24,589 nt of DNA from Akkermansiaceae bacterium UBA5688 (GTDB lineage: Bacteria > Verrucomicrobiota > Verrucomicrobiia > Verrucomicrobiales > Akkermansiaceae): assembly GCA_002420315.1 (NCBI GenBank), contig DIHU01000179.1, positions 1-24,589 on the forward strand, given 5' to 3'. Both the position numbers and the translations under genes were made by a program. Shown here in pieces: positions 1 through 8,384 of the stretch. The notes beneath the pieces are model-generated. The model had not been told where the DNA came from. It did not search any database and saw only the letters and a program-made list of their open reading frames with translations. Each line of letters opens with the position of its first letter. Positions within the stretch are counted from its first letter, which is position 1.

Positions 1-702
1 AAGCTAATCTGTGGAGTCCATATTGAGGGGCCATTTTTGAACGAAACCCAGGGGTATATTGGAGCTCACCCAGTGAAGCATGCGAAGCGGTCGGACCTTG
101 GGGAGATGAAGCGGCTTCTTGAAGCAGCTGGAGGATTAACGAGAATTGTGACATTAGCTCCGGAGCGGGATGAGGGATTTATGGTGACGCGATTTTTGAC
201 GGAGCAGGGTATTTGTGTCGCTGCCGGTCATTGCGATCCTTCAATAAAACAATTGCAGGAGTCGATTGAAGCCGGCTTGAAAATGTTCACTCACCTAGGG
301 AACGGATGCCCGATGGAGTTGAATCGGCATGATAACGTCATCCAGCGTGTACTATCTCAACGACATGATTTATGGATCAGCTTTATTCCAGATGGGGCGC
401 ACGTTCCATTTGTGACCTTGAAGAACTATCTCGATTTGGTTGGGACTGACCGTGTTGTAATGGTCACGGATGCCATTGCCGCTGCCGGAATGGGGGTTGG
501 TGATTATCATTTTCTGGGGAGAGATGTGAGAATTGGAGACGATTTGGTGGCGAGATCGCCAGATAAGAGCCACCTGATTGGTTCGACGATTACGATGCCA
601 CGAGTGGCGGAGAATTTGGAGAGGGAGTTGGGGTTTTCAAAATGTGAAATCCAAAAAGTGATTGAAGAAAATCCGCGAAAATTAATTGGAGAAACGAGAT
701 GA
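1..702 (+). CDS. nagA: N-acetylglucosamine-6-phosphate deacetylase, 5' end outside window
   Basis: Removes the acetyl group from GlcNAc-6-P to give GlcN-6-P in cytoplasmic amino-sugar catabolism and cell-wall recycling. The frame is open from base 1, so the N-terminus is missing; reading starts with the family signature GVHIEGPF followed by G-x-H-P. Further NagA features follow in order: GHCDP, HLGNGCP (family usually HLFNAM), DGAHV, the catalytic-Asp region VMVTDAIAAAG, and the C-terminal LIGSTITM and ENPRKLIG blocks. These belong to the amidohydrolase metal-dependent TIM barrel. The stop overlaps the next start in ATGA, so the downstream transporter is probably co-translated. The TTG at 37 should not be taken as the start, because conserved family sequence precedes it. 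Confidence 0.93.
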   Translation, partial: KLICGVHIEGPFLNETQGYIGAHPVKHAKRSDLGEMKRLLEAAGGLTRIVTLAPERDEGFMVTRFLTEQGICVAAGHCDPSIKQLQESIEAGLKMFTHLGNGCPMELNRHDNVIQRVLSQRHDLWISFIPDGAHVPFVTLKNYLDLVGTDRVVMVTDAIAAAGMGVGDYHFLGRDVRIGDDLVARSPDKSHLIGSTITMPRVAENLERELGFSKCEIQKVIEENPRKLIGETR

Positions 703-1964
703 TTGGACGGCTGAATGAATTAATTGGGAAAATAGGACCTACGATTATTGTTGCGGCGGTGGTGCTGGGGCCGGGGAGTATCCTAACAAGCTCGCGAGTG
801 GGCGCTGACTTTGGTTTTCCGGCATGGTTCGTTTTGGCGCTATCGACATTTTTGATGATTGGAATGGTGACGCTGGCAGCCCGTCTCGGGGTGACTTATG
901 AGCGAAGTTTGTGTGAGGAATTGGCGGCACGATTGGGGCGTGGGGCCTCCTTGTTTGTTGGATTGGTGCTCTTTCTGGTTGTGGCTTTGTTTCAGTCGAG
1001 TAACAACTTGGCAATTATCGCTGGCCTTGAACCCCTAGTGGAAGATATCGGTGATGGGAGACTCTTGGCGGGGACCGGTGTGAGCCTTATGGTTCTTTTG
1101 GTTATCAATTTCTTTGTAGCCTTTTGTCTCTTTCGTGTTCGGAGTTTGTATTCCCAAATCGAGAGGTTGATGAAGATTCTCGTGTTGGTGATGATCTTTG
1201 CTTTTACCGGTAATCTCATCGTGGTGATTTTCGGAGCCTTGGACTCCGAAGCTGTTCAAAAAATGACAAGCAGAAAGAGTGATCTCATTCCTCTCTTGGG
1301 AATGATTGGAACGACTTTCTCGATCGGAGGAGCCTTTTACCAAGGCTACCTTGTTCGTGAGAAGGGCTGGAAATTGGCCGATTGGAAAAAAGGTTTAAGT
1401 GATTCGATTTTTGGGATTTGTGTTTTGGGAATCGTGACTTCTTTTATTTTGATTACTTCGGTTCTCACCTTTCATGGTCGCGCCGATGGATTTGAGTTGA
1501 AGAGTGTTGGGGATGTCGCGAAGCAACTAGAGCCCTTATTTGGAAAAGGAGCGAAAGTGATTTTCAGTTTAGGGATTATGGCTGGAGCTTTTAGTTCTTT
1601 TTTGGTCAATGCGGTAATCGGAGGGACCATCCTTTCGGATAGTCTAGGGAAGGGATGGCGTCTTTCTGATACCATGCCGAGGGTGCTGACTTGCTGTGCT
1701 CTGCTGATCGGGATGGGAGTCGCTTCGTGGTCGCTCTCAGGTGGTTCAGGAACTGTGACCTTGATTACGATTGCGCAGGCTTTAACCGTTTTAGGGCTAC
1801 CAATGTTGGCTGCGGCGCTGATTTACCTTGGAACTCGGAAGGAGCTGGTCGGGGAGAGGAAGGTGCCAAAATGGATCCTCGGAACGTGCTGGCTTGGTTT
1901 TGTGGTAGCTTGCAGTCTAGCGGTCAAGACCGCTCTGATGGTTTGGGATAAGGTTTCTGGCTGA
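699..1964 (+). CDS. Nramp-family (APC/LeuT-fold) transporter lacking canonical metal-binding motifs
   Basis: A 421-residue inner-membrane protein with about eleven hydrophobic segments. It looks like the Nramp/MntH family in overall pattern: the first helix contains GPGS (residues 24-27) where Nramp proteins carry DPGN, and helix 6 reads GGAFYQGY (about 210-217) where metal transporters carry the M-P-H motif. Both metal-coordinating motifs are therefore replaced, so manganese or iron transport cannot be assumed. The ATG lies inside the nagA stop (ATGA, 4-bp overlap), and GGAG sits about 10 bases upstream, inside nagA. This coupling suggests a role linked to amino-sugar use, but that is inference. 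The gene ends 22 bp from a convergent gene. Family membership is fairly secure; substrate is unknown. Confidence 0.8.
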   Translation: MIGRLNELIGKIGPTIIVAAVVLGPGSILTSSRVGADFGFPAWFVLALSTFLMIGMVTLAARLGVTYERSLCEELAARLGRGASLFVGLVLFLVVALFQSSNNLAIIAGLEPLVEDIGDGRLLAGTGVSLMVLLVINFFVAFCLFRVRSLYSQIERLMKILVLVMIFAFTGNLIVVIFGALDSEAVQKMTSRKSDLIPLLGMIGTTFSIGGAFYQGYLVREKGWKLADWKKGLSDSIFGICVLGIVTSFILITSVLTFHGRADGFELKSVGDVAKQLEPLFGKGAKVIFSLGIMAGAFSSFLVNAVIGGTILSDSLGKGWRLSDTMPRVLTCCALLIGMGVASWSLSGGSGTVTLITIAQALTVLGLPMLAAALIYLGTRKELVGERKVPKWILGTCWLGFVVACSLAVKTALMVWDKVSG

Positions 1965-1986
1965 AACGCGATCCCTCCTCGTTTCC

Positions 1987-3099
1987 TTAGTAGAAAAATG
2001 GTTCCTTTTTTGGCGGTTTTTCCTTCACCTCAGACTGGATGGCTTCACGGAGCTCTGGGACGTCACGATACATCAGGGTGAGCCGAACTTCGTTTTTGAA
2101 GACACGATTGATCGTGATTTCACGAACGTCGACTTGATACTCCTGAGCGAGCTTTTCGCGAAGGTATGACTGATCGAGCATCAGCCCCTTATCAGAGATT
2201 TTGTAATCGACTTCGATTTTTTGGAATGAATCACGCCAGACAGACGGACGATCTGCAAAGAGAGCCGTGAGAAGGATGATGGCAGCTGAAAAGCCATCCG
2301 CAACAGCGGGCATCATAGTGTTAACGAAGGTGAGTGAGATTGCTCCGAGGAGATAGGCTATTTCAGCCTTATCAAAGGCCTCACTCCGGAGGCGGACAAG
2401 AGCTAGAAGCGCGAAGATTGTAAATCCGAAGCCGGCTGTCACCAGTGAGCTCGATAAAAAGATGGGGAAGAGGAAGAGATTGAACGCCAGCAATAGGAAG
2501 AGCATCTTGTGATCGTGGTGCCTTCGATAATAAATGACGTAGGCGAACAGGTAGATCGTGATAAGATTGAAAACGACCTTGTAAACAAGAGACCAGCCTT
2601 GGCGTATGAGAGGGGTGTCGTTGGCGGCTTGATCCATCCAGAATTGAAAAAAGCCATTTTCCGAGGTGGGAACACCTGGAGTGATGATTTGGCCCTTTTC
2701 ATCAAACATTACGTCGATTTTTGAAGTCCCGCTGACGATTTCGATTTCGTAAAATATTCCTTGGGTAGCGCTATCGACCGCCTCGGCATCTCGAAAGTCT
2801 TCGATGCTGTATTTTAGGAGGTATTCTGAACGAACATCCGGCGGTAGTTCGTTGAAATCGATATTATTTTCTGTCTCCGTCCATATGCCTTCTTTGGTAA
2901 AGTCAGCTCGGTATTTAATGCCATCGATCCGATAGTTGGCTTCGTAAGAGCCATTGGTATCGACCTCCCAGGTGGGTTCAGGAGCATTTGGATATTTTTG
3001 ACGGAACGTGTTTGCGACATTTTCCGGAATGACGAGATCCGCAAAGCTAATAAAGCTGAGGATTGTAGCGAGCAAGAATTGGACAACGAGATTCTTCAT
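1987..3099 (-). CDS. PepSY-like exported domain fused to DUF4956-like membrane domain
   Basis: A 370-residue protein with an apparent signal peptide (residues 1-20, ending SFA-D). Residues about 22-140 have the repeated W-E-V-D/Y-E-A-x-Y/A-x-F pattern of PepSY-like (BLIP-like) beta domains, which usually sit in the periplasm. Four hydrophobic segments follow at about 170-190, 198-217, 222-236 and 245-282. They contain LLALVRLRSEAFDKAEIAYL, which resembles the conserved RLR-T motif of DUF4956 proteins. A soluble charged tail (about 285-370) is probably cytoplasmic. Function unknown: DUF4956 proteins are often found beside polyphosphate VTC-domain proteins, but none is present here. It stands 250 bp from its upstream neighbour and is probably transcribed alone. 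Domain assignments are by eye. Confidence 0.7.
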   Translation of the reverse strand: MKNLVVQFLLATILSFISFADLVIPENVANTFRQKYPNAPEPTWEVDTNGSYEANYRIDGIKYRADFTKEGIWTETENNIDFNELPPDVRSEYLLKYSIEDFRDAEAVDSATQGIFYEIEIVSGTSKIDVMFDEKGQIITPGVPTSENGFFQFWMDQAANDTPLIRQGWSLVYKVVFNLITIYLFAYVIYYRRHHDHKMLFLLLAFNLFLFPIFLSSSLVTAGFGFTIFALLALVRLRSEAFDKAEIAYLLGAISLTFVNTMMPAVADGFSAAIILLTALFADRPSVWRDSFQKIEVDYKISDKGLMLDQSYLREKLAQEYQVDVREITINRVFKNEVRLTLMYRDVPELREAIQSEVKEKPPKKEPFFY

Positions 3100-3349
3100 G
3101 CGGGGTCTTTAATCACGGTTATAAGTGGGTCGGCAGTTTGTCATCTCCATCCATGAGTGAGAAGGTTCTTTAGAGAAAATTTGAATGACTTAGGTCCTGG
3201 GCTTAATTCGCTGACCTTTGTGATCATTCCTGGGATGGTGTATCACTCATTCAATGAATCTTTTTAGATCTTCCGGAGCTCAAGAGTTTTGAGGCTGGCT
3301 AGGGCTGCTTCAACAGACCGTTCCAGGTTTATCCTGTTCTATTTGAGTA

Positions 3350-4768
3350 TTAAGTGAGTAAAGATTTAGATTCGGCGCTTTCCTGAGTCTGGCGGTCCCA
3401 GATATACCGACGGAAGAGAACTTTGACAGCAGCTGTGAGTGGGACGGCGAGGAGGGCGCCAAGAAAACCTCCAAGAAGAAGCGACCAGAAAAGCATCGAG
3501 AAGATAACTGTCATGGGGTGAAGCCCAACCGAGTCGCCTACAATCTTCGGTGCCGTGACGAGGGAGTTAATCTGTTGCACGATGATGAAGATAGCGAGAA
3601 CTCCAATGACGTATCCCCATTCGGATAGACCGTATGGATGGTCAAAGCCCTTGAAGTAGGCGATGATGCACGCAGGAACGAGGCAGATAATGTTCCCAAT
3701 GTATGGAATGATGCCAAGGAATGCCATGAATACCCCAATAAGTAAGCCATAGGGGAGCTGAAAAATCGTTAGTGCGATCCCAACAAGGATTCCGTCAATG
3801 AAGGCTACAAGAACTTGTCCACGGAAGAACGAAATTAGATAACCATTAATTTCGCGCAGTGTATCGACGACTTCGTCTTTGAATTTGGAAGCTTTAAGAG
3901 GGACATAATTAGTCCAGCCATCCTTGATGCCATCGCTCTCCTTGAGAAAGTAATAGAGATAAATTGGGACCATAGCAAAACCGAGAATGATTCCGAAGAA
4001 TCCTAGAATTTTCCCCGTACTATTAGAGATCCAACCGAGGGTTGATCGACCTAGGCCGGAGAGCCACTGCCCCCCTTGGGTAAGATTAAAGTTATAGAGT
4101 GAGACTAATTCCTCAGGGTGAGTAACTCCGTTGATTTTAGTGTCGCTGACCCAGTCAGATTCAATGAGGTTCTCGATCTCAATTGGCGGAGACGATGGTG
4201 GAGTTTTGCCATCAGTGAACTCGCCGCTATTGAGGTCTAAACGCCATTTGGTCTTGTTTGGACCGACCACAGAGCCACCGTTTTCGAGGTGTTTACGGGT
4301 GGCAGATGCGTTCTTGCGGAATGAAGCTCGCATGATCCAGCCATAGAAATTGTTTTGTTTCGCGGTCTCTAAATCAGAGGCCTGCATGTAGTAGCTTGAG
4401 GTGGTGTTGTCTTCCGCGAGCATGTCACGGAGTTGTTGAGAGAATTTGGCGCCTACGAAGTAAAAAAGAATTCCAAAAAAGATGAGAAAGCCCGAGAAAA
4501 CGGTGACAATCCCTTTTATTCTTGAGAGGCCCTTCTTTTGGAGTCGCTTCACAACAGGATCGAGAAGGTAGGCAACTATTCCTGCTGCGGCGAGTGGGAC
4601 CAACACTGGTTGAAGGTATCCGAGGATGTTGCTCGTGAGCCATATGAGGCTGACGAGCAGCGCGCCCAAAATAAGAATCGCAAGTCCGGTGACCGCCCTC
4701 CAAAGCGTGCGCTTTTGAAACTCGCTTGGAAACTCATTATCCTCTTTCACGAAATATAAAATGCCCAA
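3350..4768 (-). CDS. AI-2E/PerM-family membrane protein with large extracytoplasmic insert
   Basis: A member of the AI-2E transporter/UPF0118 family (PerM, YdiK, TqsA relatives): inner-membrane proteins with about eight helices that export small molecules or ions. Visible family features are the N-terminal helix pair ending YLLDPVVKRLQKKG (about 67-80), PIYLYYFLKE (268-277), a RGQ-VAFIDGILVGIALT helix, and the late GLHPMTVIF block. The protein is 472 residues, against roughly 350 in typical members; the excess is a hydrophilic region at about 120-240 between the second helix pair and the core. The start is uncertain: TTG at 4768 gives the listed length, and GTG at 4750 would remove six residues. 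It begins 48 bp after nusB and probably ends the rib-nus operon. Substrate unknown. Confidence 0.85.
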   Translation of the reverse strand: MGILYFVKEDNEFPSEFQKRTLWRAVTGLAILILGALLVSLIWLTSNILGYLQPVLVPLAAAGIVAYLLDPVVKRLQKKGLSRIKGIVTVFSGFLIFFGILFYFVGAKFSQQLRDMLAEDNTTSSYYMQASDLETAKQNNFYGWIMRASFRKNASATRKHLENGGSVVGPNKTKWRLDLNSGEFTDGKTPPSSPPIEIENLIESDWVSDTKINGVTHPEELVSLYNFNLTQGGQWLSGLGRSTLGWISNSTGKILGFFGIILGFAMVPIYLYYFLKESDGIKDGWTNYVPLKASKFKDEVVDTLREINGYLISFFRGQVLVAFIDGILVGIALTIFQLPYGLLIGVFMAFLGIIPYIGNIICLVPACIIAYFKGFDHPYGLSEWGYVIGVLAIFIIVQQINSLVTAPKIVGDSVGLHPMTVIFSMLFWSLLLGGFLGALLAVPLTAAVKVLFRRYIWDRQTQESAESKSLLT

Positions 4769-4816
4769 GTCATCCCGATTGGGAAGAGTAAACTTGCTAC
4801 GGGCTAGATGAAAATT

Positions 4817-5671
4817 TCAGCTCTTAGAAATCTTGTCGAGGACACCATTCACGAAGGATGCAGATTCAGCGCCCGAAAATGAGTGTGCCAAATCGACCGC
4901 TTCATTAATTGAAATCGCGGCATCAAGATCTGAAAGTTTCATGATTTCCCAGCCTGCGAGGCGAAGAATAGCGAGGTCGACCTTTGAGATTCTCTCGATA
5001 TCAAAATTGGCAGAGGCCGCATCAATGGCTTCGTCGATGGTGGCGACCTCTGCTTCGACGTGATCGGCCATCTTTATGGCCTCTTTTTCGAGCTCTTTCA
5101 TTTCTCTGCTGATACGGTGGAGATGATCGAGGTCCCGCTGATCTGGATAGTTTTCTGGGAAGTGGACCATCCGCACGCGGGCGTCGTATTTATCTAGCTT
5201 TTCAAAAATATCAGTGAACTTTTTGTATTGAGGAGGGGGAAATCCCTCGATTCGCTGGAGAATCTCCACTCGGGTTTGGTAAAGTTCACTGGCTTCTGGA
5301 AGAAGCTTTTCAAGCTCATGTCTCCAACCGCCAGTGTCGGCTTTAGTCAACCGGTTAAGGTTACCGCAGTTTTCGGCCCATAAGTGCTCTTGAGCGCTGA
5401 ATGTTTTGAGGTCGCGGGCCAGTTTTTCGGTCGGATCAGCTGCGAGAATAGCAGCTGCGCATTCTGTTAGGACTTGCCGCAACTTTTCAGTGAGCACTTC
5501 GCGTCCTTGTTGAAAGTGAGTAAGAACTTTGATGCGTGTCCGATCGAAGTCGAGTGCGGCCCTGTCGTTGACGAGGCGCCAAAATTCCGGTCCTCCCTGA
5601 TCTTTGGGAGATGCAAAGCGCGCATAAAGGAGCTGAACGGCCGCTTGGCGGACGAGGCGACGGCTAGCCAT
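4817..5671 (-). CDS. nusB: Transcription antitermination factor NusB, enlarged
   Basis: NusB binds boxA RNA with NusE (S10) during rRNA antitermination. The N-terminal helix (RRLVRQAAVQLLYARF, residues 4-19) and the C-terminal half (about 222-284: FDIERISKVDLAILRLA, then AISINEAVDLAHSFSG and FVNGVLDKIS) are plainly NusB. At 284 residues it is twice the usual length of about 140. The middle (about 30-220) carries some 145 extra residues, largely charged and helical-looking. The ATG overlaps the ribH stop by 8 bp, so translation is coupled. The ribH-nusB pairing is common in bacteria and supports the call. Termini are intact and in one frame, so the insert is not a frameshift artefact. Confidence 0.93.
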   Translation of the reverse strand: MASRRLVRQAAVQLLYARFASPKDQGGPEFWRLVNDRAALDFDRTRIKVLTHFQQGREVLTEKLRQVLTECAAAILAADPTEKLARDLKTFSAQEHLWAENCGNLNRLTKADTGGWRHELEKLLPEASELYQTRVEILQRIEGFPPPQYKKFTDIFEKLDKYDARVRMVHFPENYPDQRDLDHLHRISREMKELEKEAIKMADHVEAEVATIDEAIDAASANFDIERISKVDLAILRLAGWEIMKLSDLDAAISINEAVDLAHSFSGAESASFVNGVLDKISKS

Positions 5672-6176
5672 TGCTCGGGTGAAGTCGGAGGGATTGGTTA
5701 TCGCGTCGGACTTCGCTCATAATTTCAATAATGTCGAGAGCGCTGCGTGCTGCTTCCCGGCCCCGATTGAGTTTCTTGCCGATACAGCGGGCATAGGCCT
5801 GATTTTCATCTTCGACGAGAAGAACCTCGTGAATGATAGGGGTTGTCTTATCGAGCGCGAGTTTTTGCAAGGAGTCAGTGACCGCAGTGGCGACGAGATC
5901 GGCATGGCCGGTGCCTCCGCGGATAATACAACCAAGGGCAATTACGCAATCTGGTTGCTCTTCCTCAATGAGTGCTTTGCAAACCACGGGGACTTCAAAA
6001 GCCCCAGGAACGCGAACCAGATCGACGCGTGCATTGGTCGTATAGGAGTCAATTTCTTGGACGGCGTTTTCAACTAGGGCGTCGGTATATTCCTGATTGA
6101 ATTTAGCGGCAACAATGGAGATGCGGACTTTGGTCCCGGCGCTTAACCGTGGTTTGGGAGGAATAATTGACGACAT
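5664..6176 (-). CDS. ribH: 6,7-dimethyl-8-ribityllumazine synthase
   Basis: Condenses 5-amino-6-ribitylaminouracil with 3,4-dihydroxy-2-butanone 4-phosphate in the penultimate step of riboflavin synthesis. Length is 170 residues, normal for the family. Visible motifs: VAAKFNQEYTDAL near the N-terminus, VPGAFEVP, ALGCIIRGGTGHADLV with the catalytic His, and NQAYARC. The segment after the His differs from well-studied enzymes: IIHEVLL stands where FG-V-T is usual, putting His in place of the conserved aromatic residue near the substrate pocket. This may be lineage-specific. It lies 41 bp after ribBA and overlaps nusB by 8 bp, in a ribBA-ribH-nusB operon. No riboflavin synthase alpha subunit or ribD is seen in this window. 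Confidence 0.94.
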   Translation of the reverse strand: MSSIIPPKPRLSAGTKVRISIVAAKFNQEYTDALVENAVQEIDSYTTNARVDLVRVPGAFEVPVVCKALIEEEQPDCVIALGCIIRGGTGHADLVATAVTDSLQKLALDKTTPIIHEVLLVEDENQAYARCIGKKLNRGREAARSALDIIEIMSEVRRDNQSLRLHPSNG

Positions 6177-6217
6177 GCTTATAGCGAGGGGTATAGGGCG
6201 AAAGACCGAATTGTCAA

Positions 6218-7417
6218 TCAGAGGTGATGGCCCATGCGGGTTCGCTTAGTCTCTAGGTACTTTTCGTTATGAGGATTGGAGGGAAGACGGATAGGAACCT
6301 GTTCCACAATTTCGAGACCATAGCCCTCAAGACCAATGACTTTCTTAGGATTGTTGGTAAGGAGGCGGATTTTTCGGACGCCTAGGTCGTAAAGCATTTG
6401 AGCTCCCATACCGTAGTCTCGCAGGTCGGAACCGTAACCAAGTTTTTCGTTAGCCTCGATCGTGTCGAATCCTTGTTCCTGGAGTTTGTAAGCATGAATT
6501 TTGGCAGAGAGGCCTATTCCCCGGCCCTCTTGGCGAAGGTAGAGAAGGACGCCGCCCTCCTTGGCAATATGACCAAGGGCAGTGTGTAGCTGTCCGCCGC
6601 AGTCGCAACGACGCGACCCGAAAACATCTCCGGTGAGACACTCGGAGTGAACGCGTACGGTTATCGGTTTATCTGAGTTAATTTCACCACGAACGAGAGC
6701 AAGGTGTTCCGAATTATCGGTGTTAATCTGATAGAGGTAGCAATCGAAGTCGCCAAATTCAGTGGGCATGGAGATAATCTCTTCGCGCGTGATCAATCTT
6801 TCGGAGCGTCGTCGATATTCAATGAGTTGGGCGATCGTGCAGGATCTTAATTCGTGTTTTTCTTGATATTCTCCGAGGTCGCCAACTCGCCCCATTGTGC
6901 CATCCTCGTGCATGATCTCACAGATCACACCAGCCGGAGGAAGCCCGGCGAGGCGTGCGAGGTCCACAGCAGCTTCAGTGTGTCCAGCTCGGCGTAGAAC
7001 TCCGGCTTCGATGGCTTCGAGCGGGAAAATGTGGCCCGGCTGGACAAAGGCACTCGCGTCGGTGTTTGGGTTGGCAAGGAGCTGGATAGTGTGTGCGCGA
7101 TCCGCGGCGGAGATCCCGGTAGTGATGCCTTCAGCCGCATCGATGGAAACGGTGAAGGCTGTTTTGTGAGATTCTCGATTTTTTGGAGTCATCGGAGAAA
7201 GATCAAGGGCCTTTGCTCGTTCTGGAATGATAGGGGTACAAATAAGCCCGCGGCCATAATTCGCCATGAATGCGATCGATTCTGGACTGATGAGAGAGGC
7301 CGCGCCCACGAGGTCCGCTTCGTTCTCCCGGCCGGGATCATCAGCGACGATAACAAGCTTTCCTGCCTTAAGATCGGCAATGATCTCATCGATGGGTGAA
7401 AATTTCAATTCGCTCAT
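6218..7417 (-). CDS. ribBA: Bifunctional DHBP synthase / GTP cyclohydrolase II
   Basis: Supplies both precursors for riboflavin. Residues about 1-203 form the RibB domain: VADDPGRENEADLV (25-37), CTPIIPERA, the conserved TTGISAADRA (99-108) and the RAGHTEAAVDLARLAG metal/substrate block (143-158, His146). Residues about 205-399 form RibA: zinc ligands Cys260, Cys271 and Cys273 in SECLTGDVFGSRRCDCGG, then LYLRQEGRGIGL and DLGVRKIRLLTNNP. Length (399) is normal. One oddity is DDP where many RibB domains have DDE in the acidic loop, although RENEAD is intact. It is the first of the ribBA-ribH-nusB run. The upstream esterase ends only 39 bp away, leaving no room for an FMN riboswitch directly in front. 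Confidence 0.96.
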   Translation of the reverse strand: MSELKFSPIDEIIADLKAGKLVIVADDPGRENEADLVGAASLISPESIAFMANYGRGLICTPIIPERAKALDLSPMTPKNRESHKTAFTVSIDAAEGITTGISAADRAHTIQLLANPNTDASAFVQPGHIFPLEAIEAGVLRRAGHTEAAVDLARLAGLPPAGVICEIMHEDGTMGRVGDLGEYQEKHELRSCTIAQLIEYRRRSERLITREEIISMPTEFGDFDCYLYQINTDNSEHLALVRGEINSDKPITVRVHSECLTGDVFGSRRCDCGGQLHTALGHIAKEGGVLLYLRQEGRGIGLSAKIHAYKLQEQGFDTIEANEKLGYGSDLRDYGMGAQMLYDLGVRKIRLLTNNPKKVIGLEGYGLEIVEQVPIRLPSNPHNEKYLETKRTRMGHHL

Positions 7418-7456
7418 GGGTATGTCATGATGGCACCAAAACGGTTAGGTGCAAGA

Positions 7457-8308
7457 TCAGTGCAAGACATCGGCGAGGGGGTCGGGCTCGATGATTCCAA
7501 GGTCGACGAGGAAATAGTCAGCTGATCGCAGTGTGATCTCGTAATTTTTTTCGTCGGAATTGAAATTAAAAAAAGTGTGCCCAGCATTTTCAAACTCCAT
7601 GAGATCACAGCGATTGCGTTTTTTACGGTAGCGTTTAGCAAAGCGTGCGGACTGTTCGAAGGGCACCACTCGGTCAGCTTTAGCGTGGAAAATGAGACAG
7701 GGTGGAAGAGCTTTTTGGGGGAGGCGATAAGAAGGGCTGTAAAGTTTACCGTCTTTCGGGGAGACGAAGCGATCATTGCAAATTCCTTTCCGCGTTGTGT
7801 CGCTGATTGGTCCGAAGAGAATCATTGCACATGGTTTGGGCGATGGCCCACCAAGGCTGTCTTCTTGAGGATGAAGTGCAGCAGAGAGAACCGCATTGCC
7901 TCCGGCACTGGCGCCAACTGCGACAATCTTATTGGCATCGATGCCCATGTCGGCTGCATGCATTTTGAAGAATGAAAGGGCTTCTTTTGCATCAGAAATG
8001 GCTTCTTCGGGTGTGCCATCAAAGAGTGCTTTCGTCCGATACTCGACAGTCACGGCGACCATTCCGCGTAACGCGAAGTGATGGCAGTGCGGAACGAACT
8101 GACTGGGAGCAGAAATATCCCAGAGTCCTCCGTGAAAGAAAATGATGGCAGGGCAACGATCGCGTTGGTAGTCAAAATTGTGAGGGAAGAAAAAGTGGGC
8201 ATGCAAGTCACCGCTCGGGGTCTTTCGATAGATGTAAGTGGTCGCCGAGGAGAGTAGTTCCTTGTTCCGGGCTTCACCGATCATGGGTGACTTGGGGAGA
8301 TTCTTCAT
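7457..8308 (-). CDS. Alpha/beta-hydrolase, esterase/lipase type
   Basis: A 283-residue cytoplasmic hydrolase without a signal peptide. It shows the alpha/beta-hydrolase sequence order of carboxylesterases: oxyanion-hole FFHGG (about 54-58), nucleophile elbow GASAGGN (about 132-138), acid in HAKADRVVPFEQ, and catalytic His in NAGHTF. The SDAKEALSFFK and GIDANKI segments are typical of the acetyl-esterase/BD-FAE-like group, which deacetylates or hydrolyses short acyl esters. The substrate cannot be read from sequence. ATG at 8308 is used; an in-frame ATG at 8284 would give a protein eight residues shorter. It lies 39 bp upstream of ribBA on the same strand and may be its co-transcribed leader gene, and it is divergent from the secreted-protein gene at 8385. 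Confidence 0.85.
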   Translation of the reverse strand: MKNLPKSPMIGEARNKELLSSATTYIYRKTPSGDLHAHFFFPHNFDYQRDRCPAIIFFHGGLWDISAPSQFVPHCHHFALRGMVAVTVEYRTKALFDGTPEEAISDAKEALSFFKMHAADMGIDANKIVAVGASAGGNAVLSAALHPQEDSLGGPSPKPCAMILFGPISDTTRKGICNDRFVSPKDGKLYSPSYRLPQKALPPCLIFHAKADRVVPFEQSARFAKRYRKKRNRCDLMEFENAGHTFFNFNSDEKNYEITLRSADYFLVDLGIIEPDPLADVLH

Positions 8309-8340
8309 GGTTATTTTAGCAGGTAATCAAAGTCACCGTA

Positions 8341-8352
8341 GAAAAGCTTTTC
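8341..8352. promoter_or_regulatory. 12-bp perfect palindrome in divergent intergenic region
   Basis: GAAAAGCTTTTC is a perfect palindrome lying midway in the 76-bp gap between the esterase (minus) and the secreted-protein gene (plus). Its position fits an operator for one or both promoters, but no recognised binding-site family matches, and a 12-bp AT-rich palindrome can arise by chance. Confidence 0.3.
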
Positions 8353-8384
8353 CAAATGTATGTGCAATTGTCCATAGTTTCTCT

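Noticed and set aside
3137..3224. 28-codon minus-strand ORF in the gap upstream of the DUF4956 gene
   Set aside because: No membrane helix, coupling or motif; length is expected by chance.
7418..7456. FMN riboswitch before ribBA
   Set aside because: Only 39 bp separate it from the upstream gene, and no conserved RFN elements are visible.
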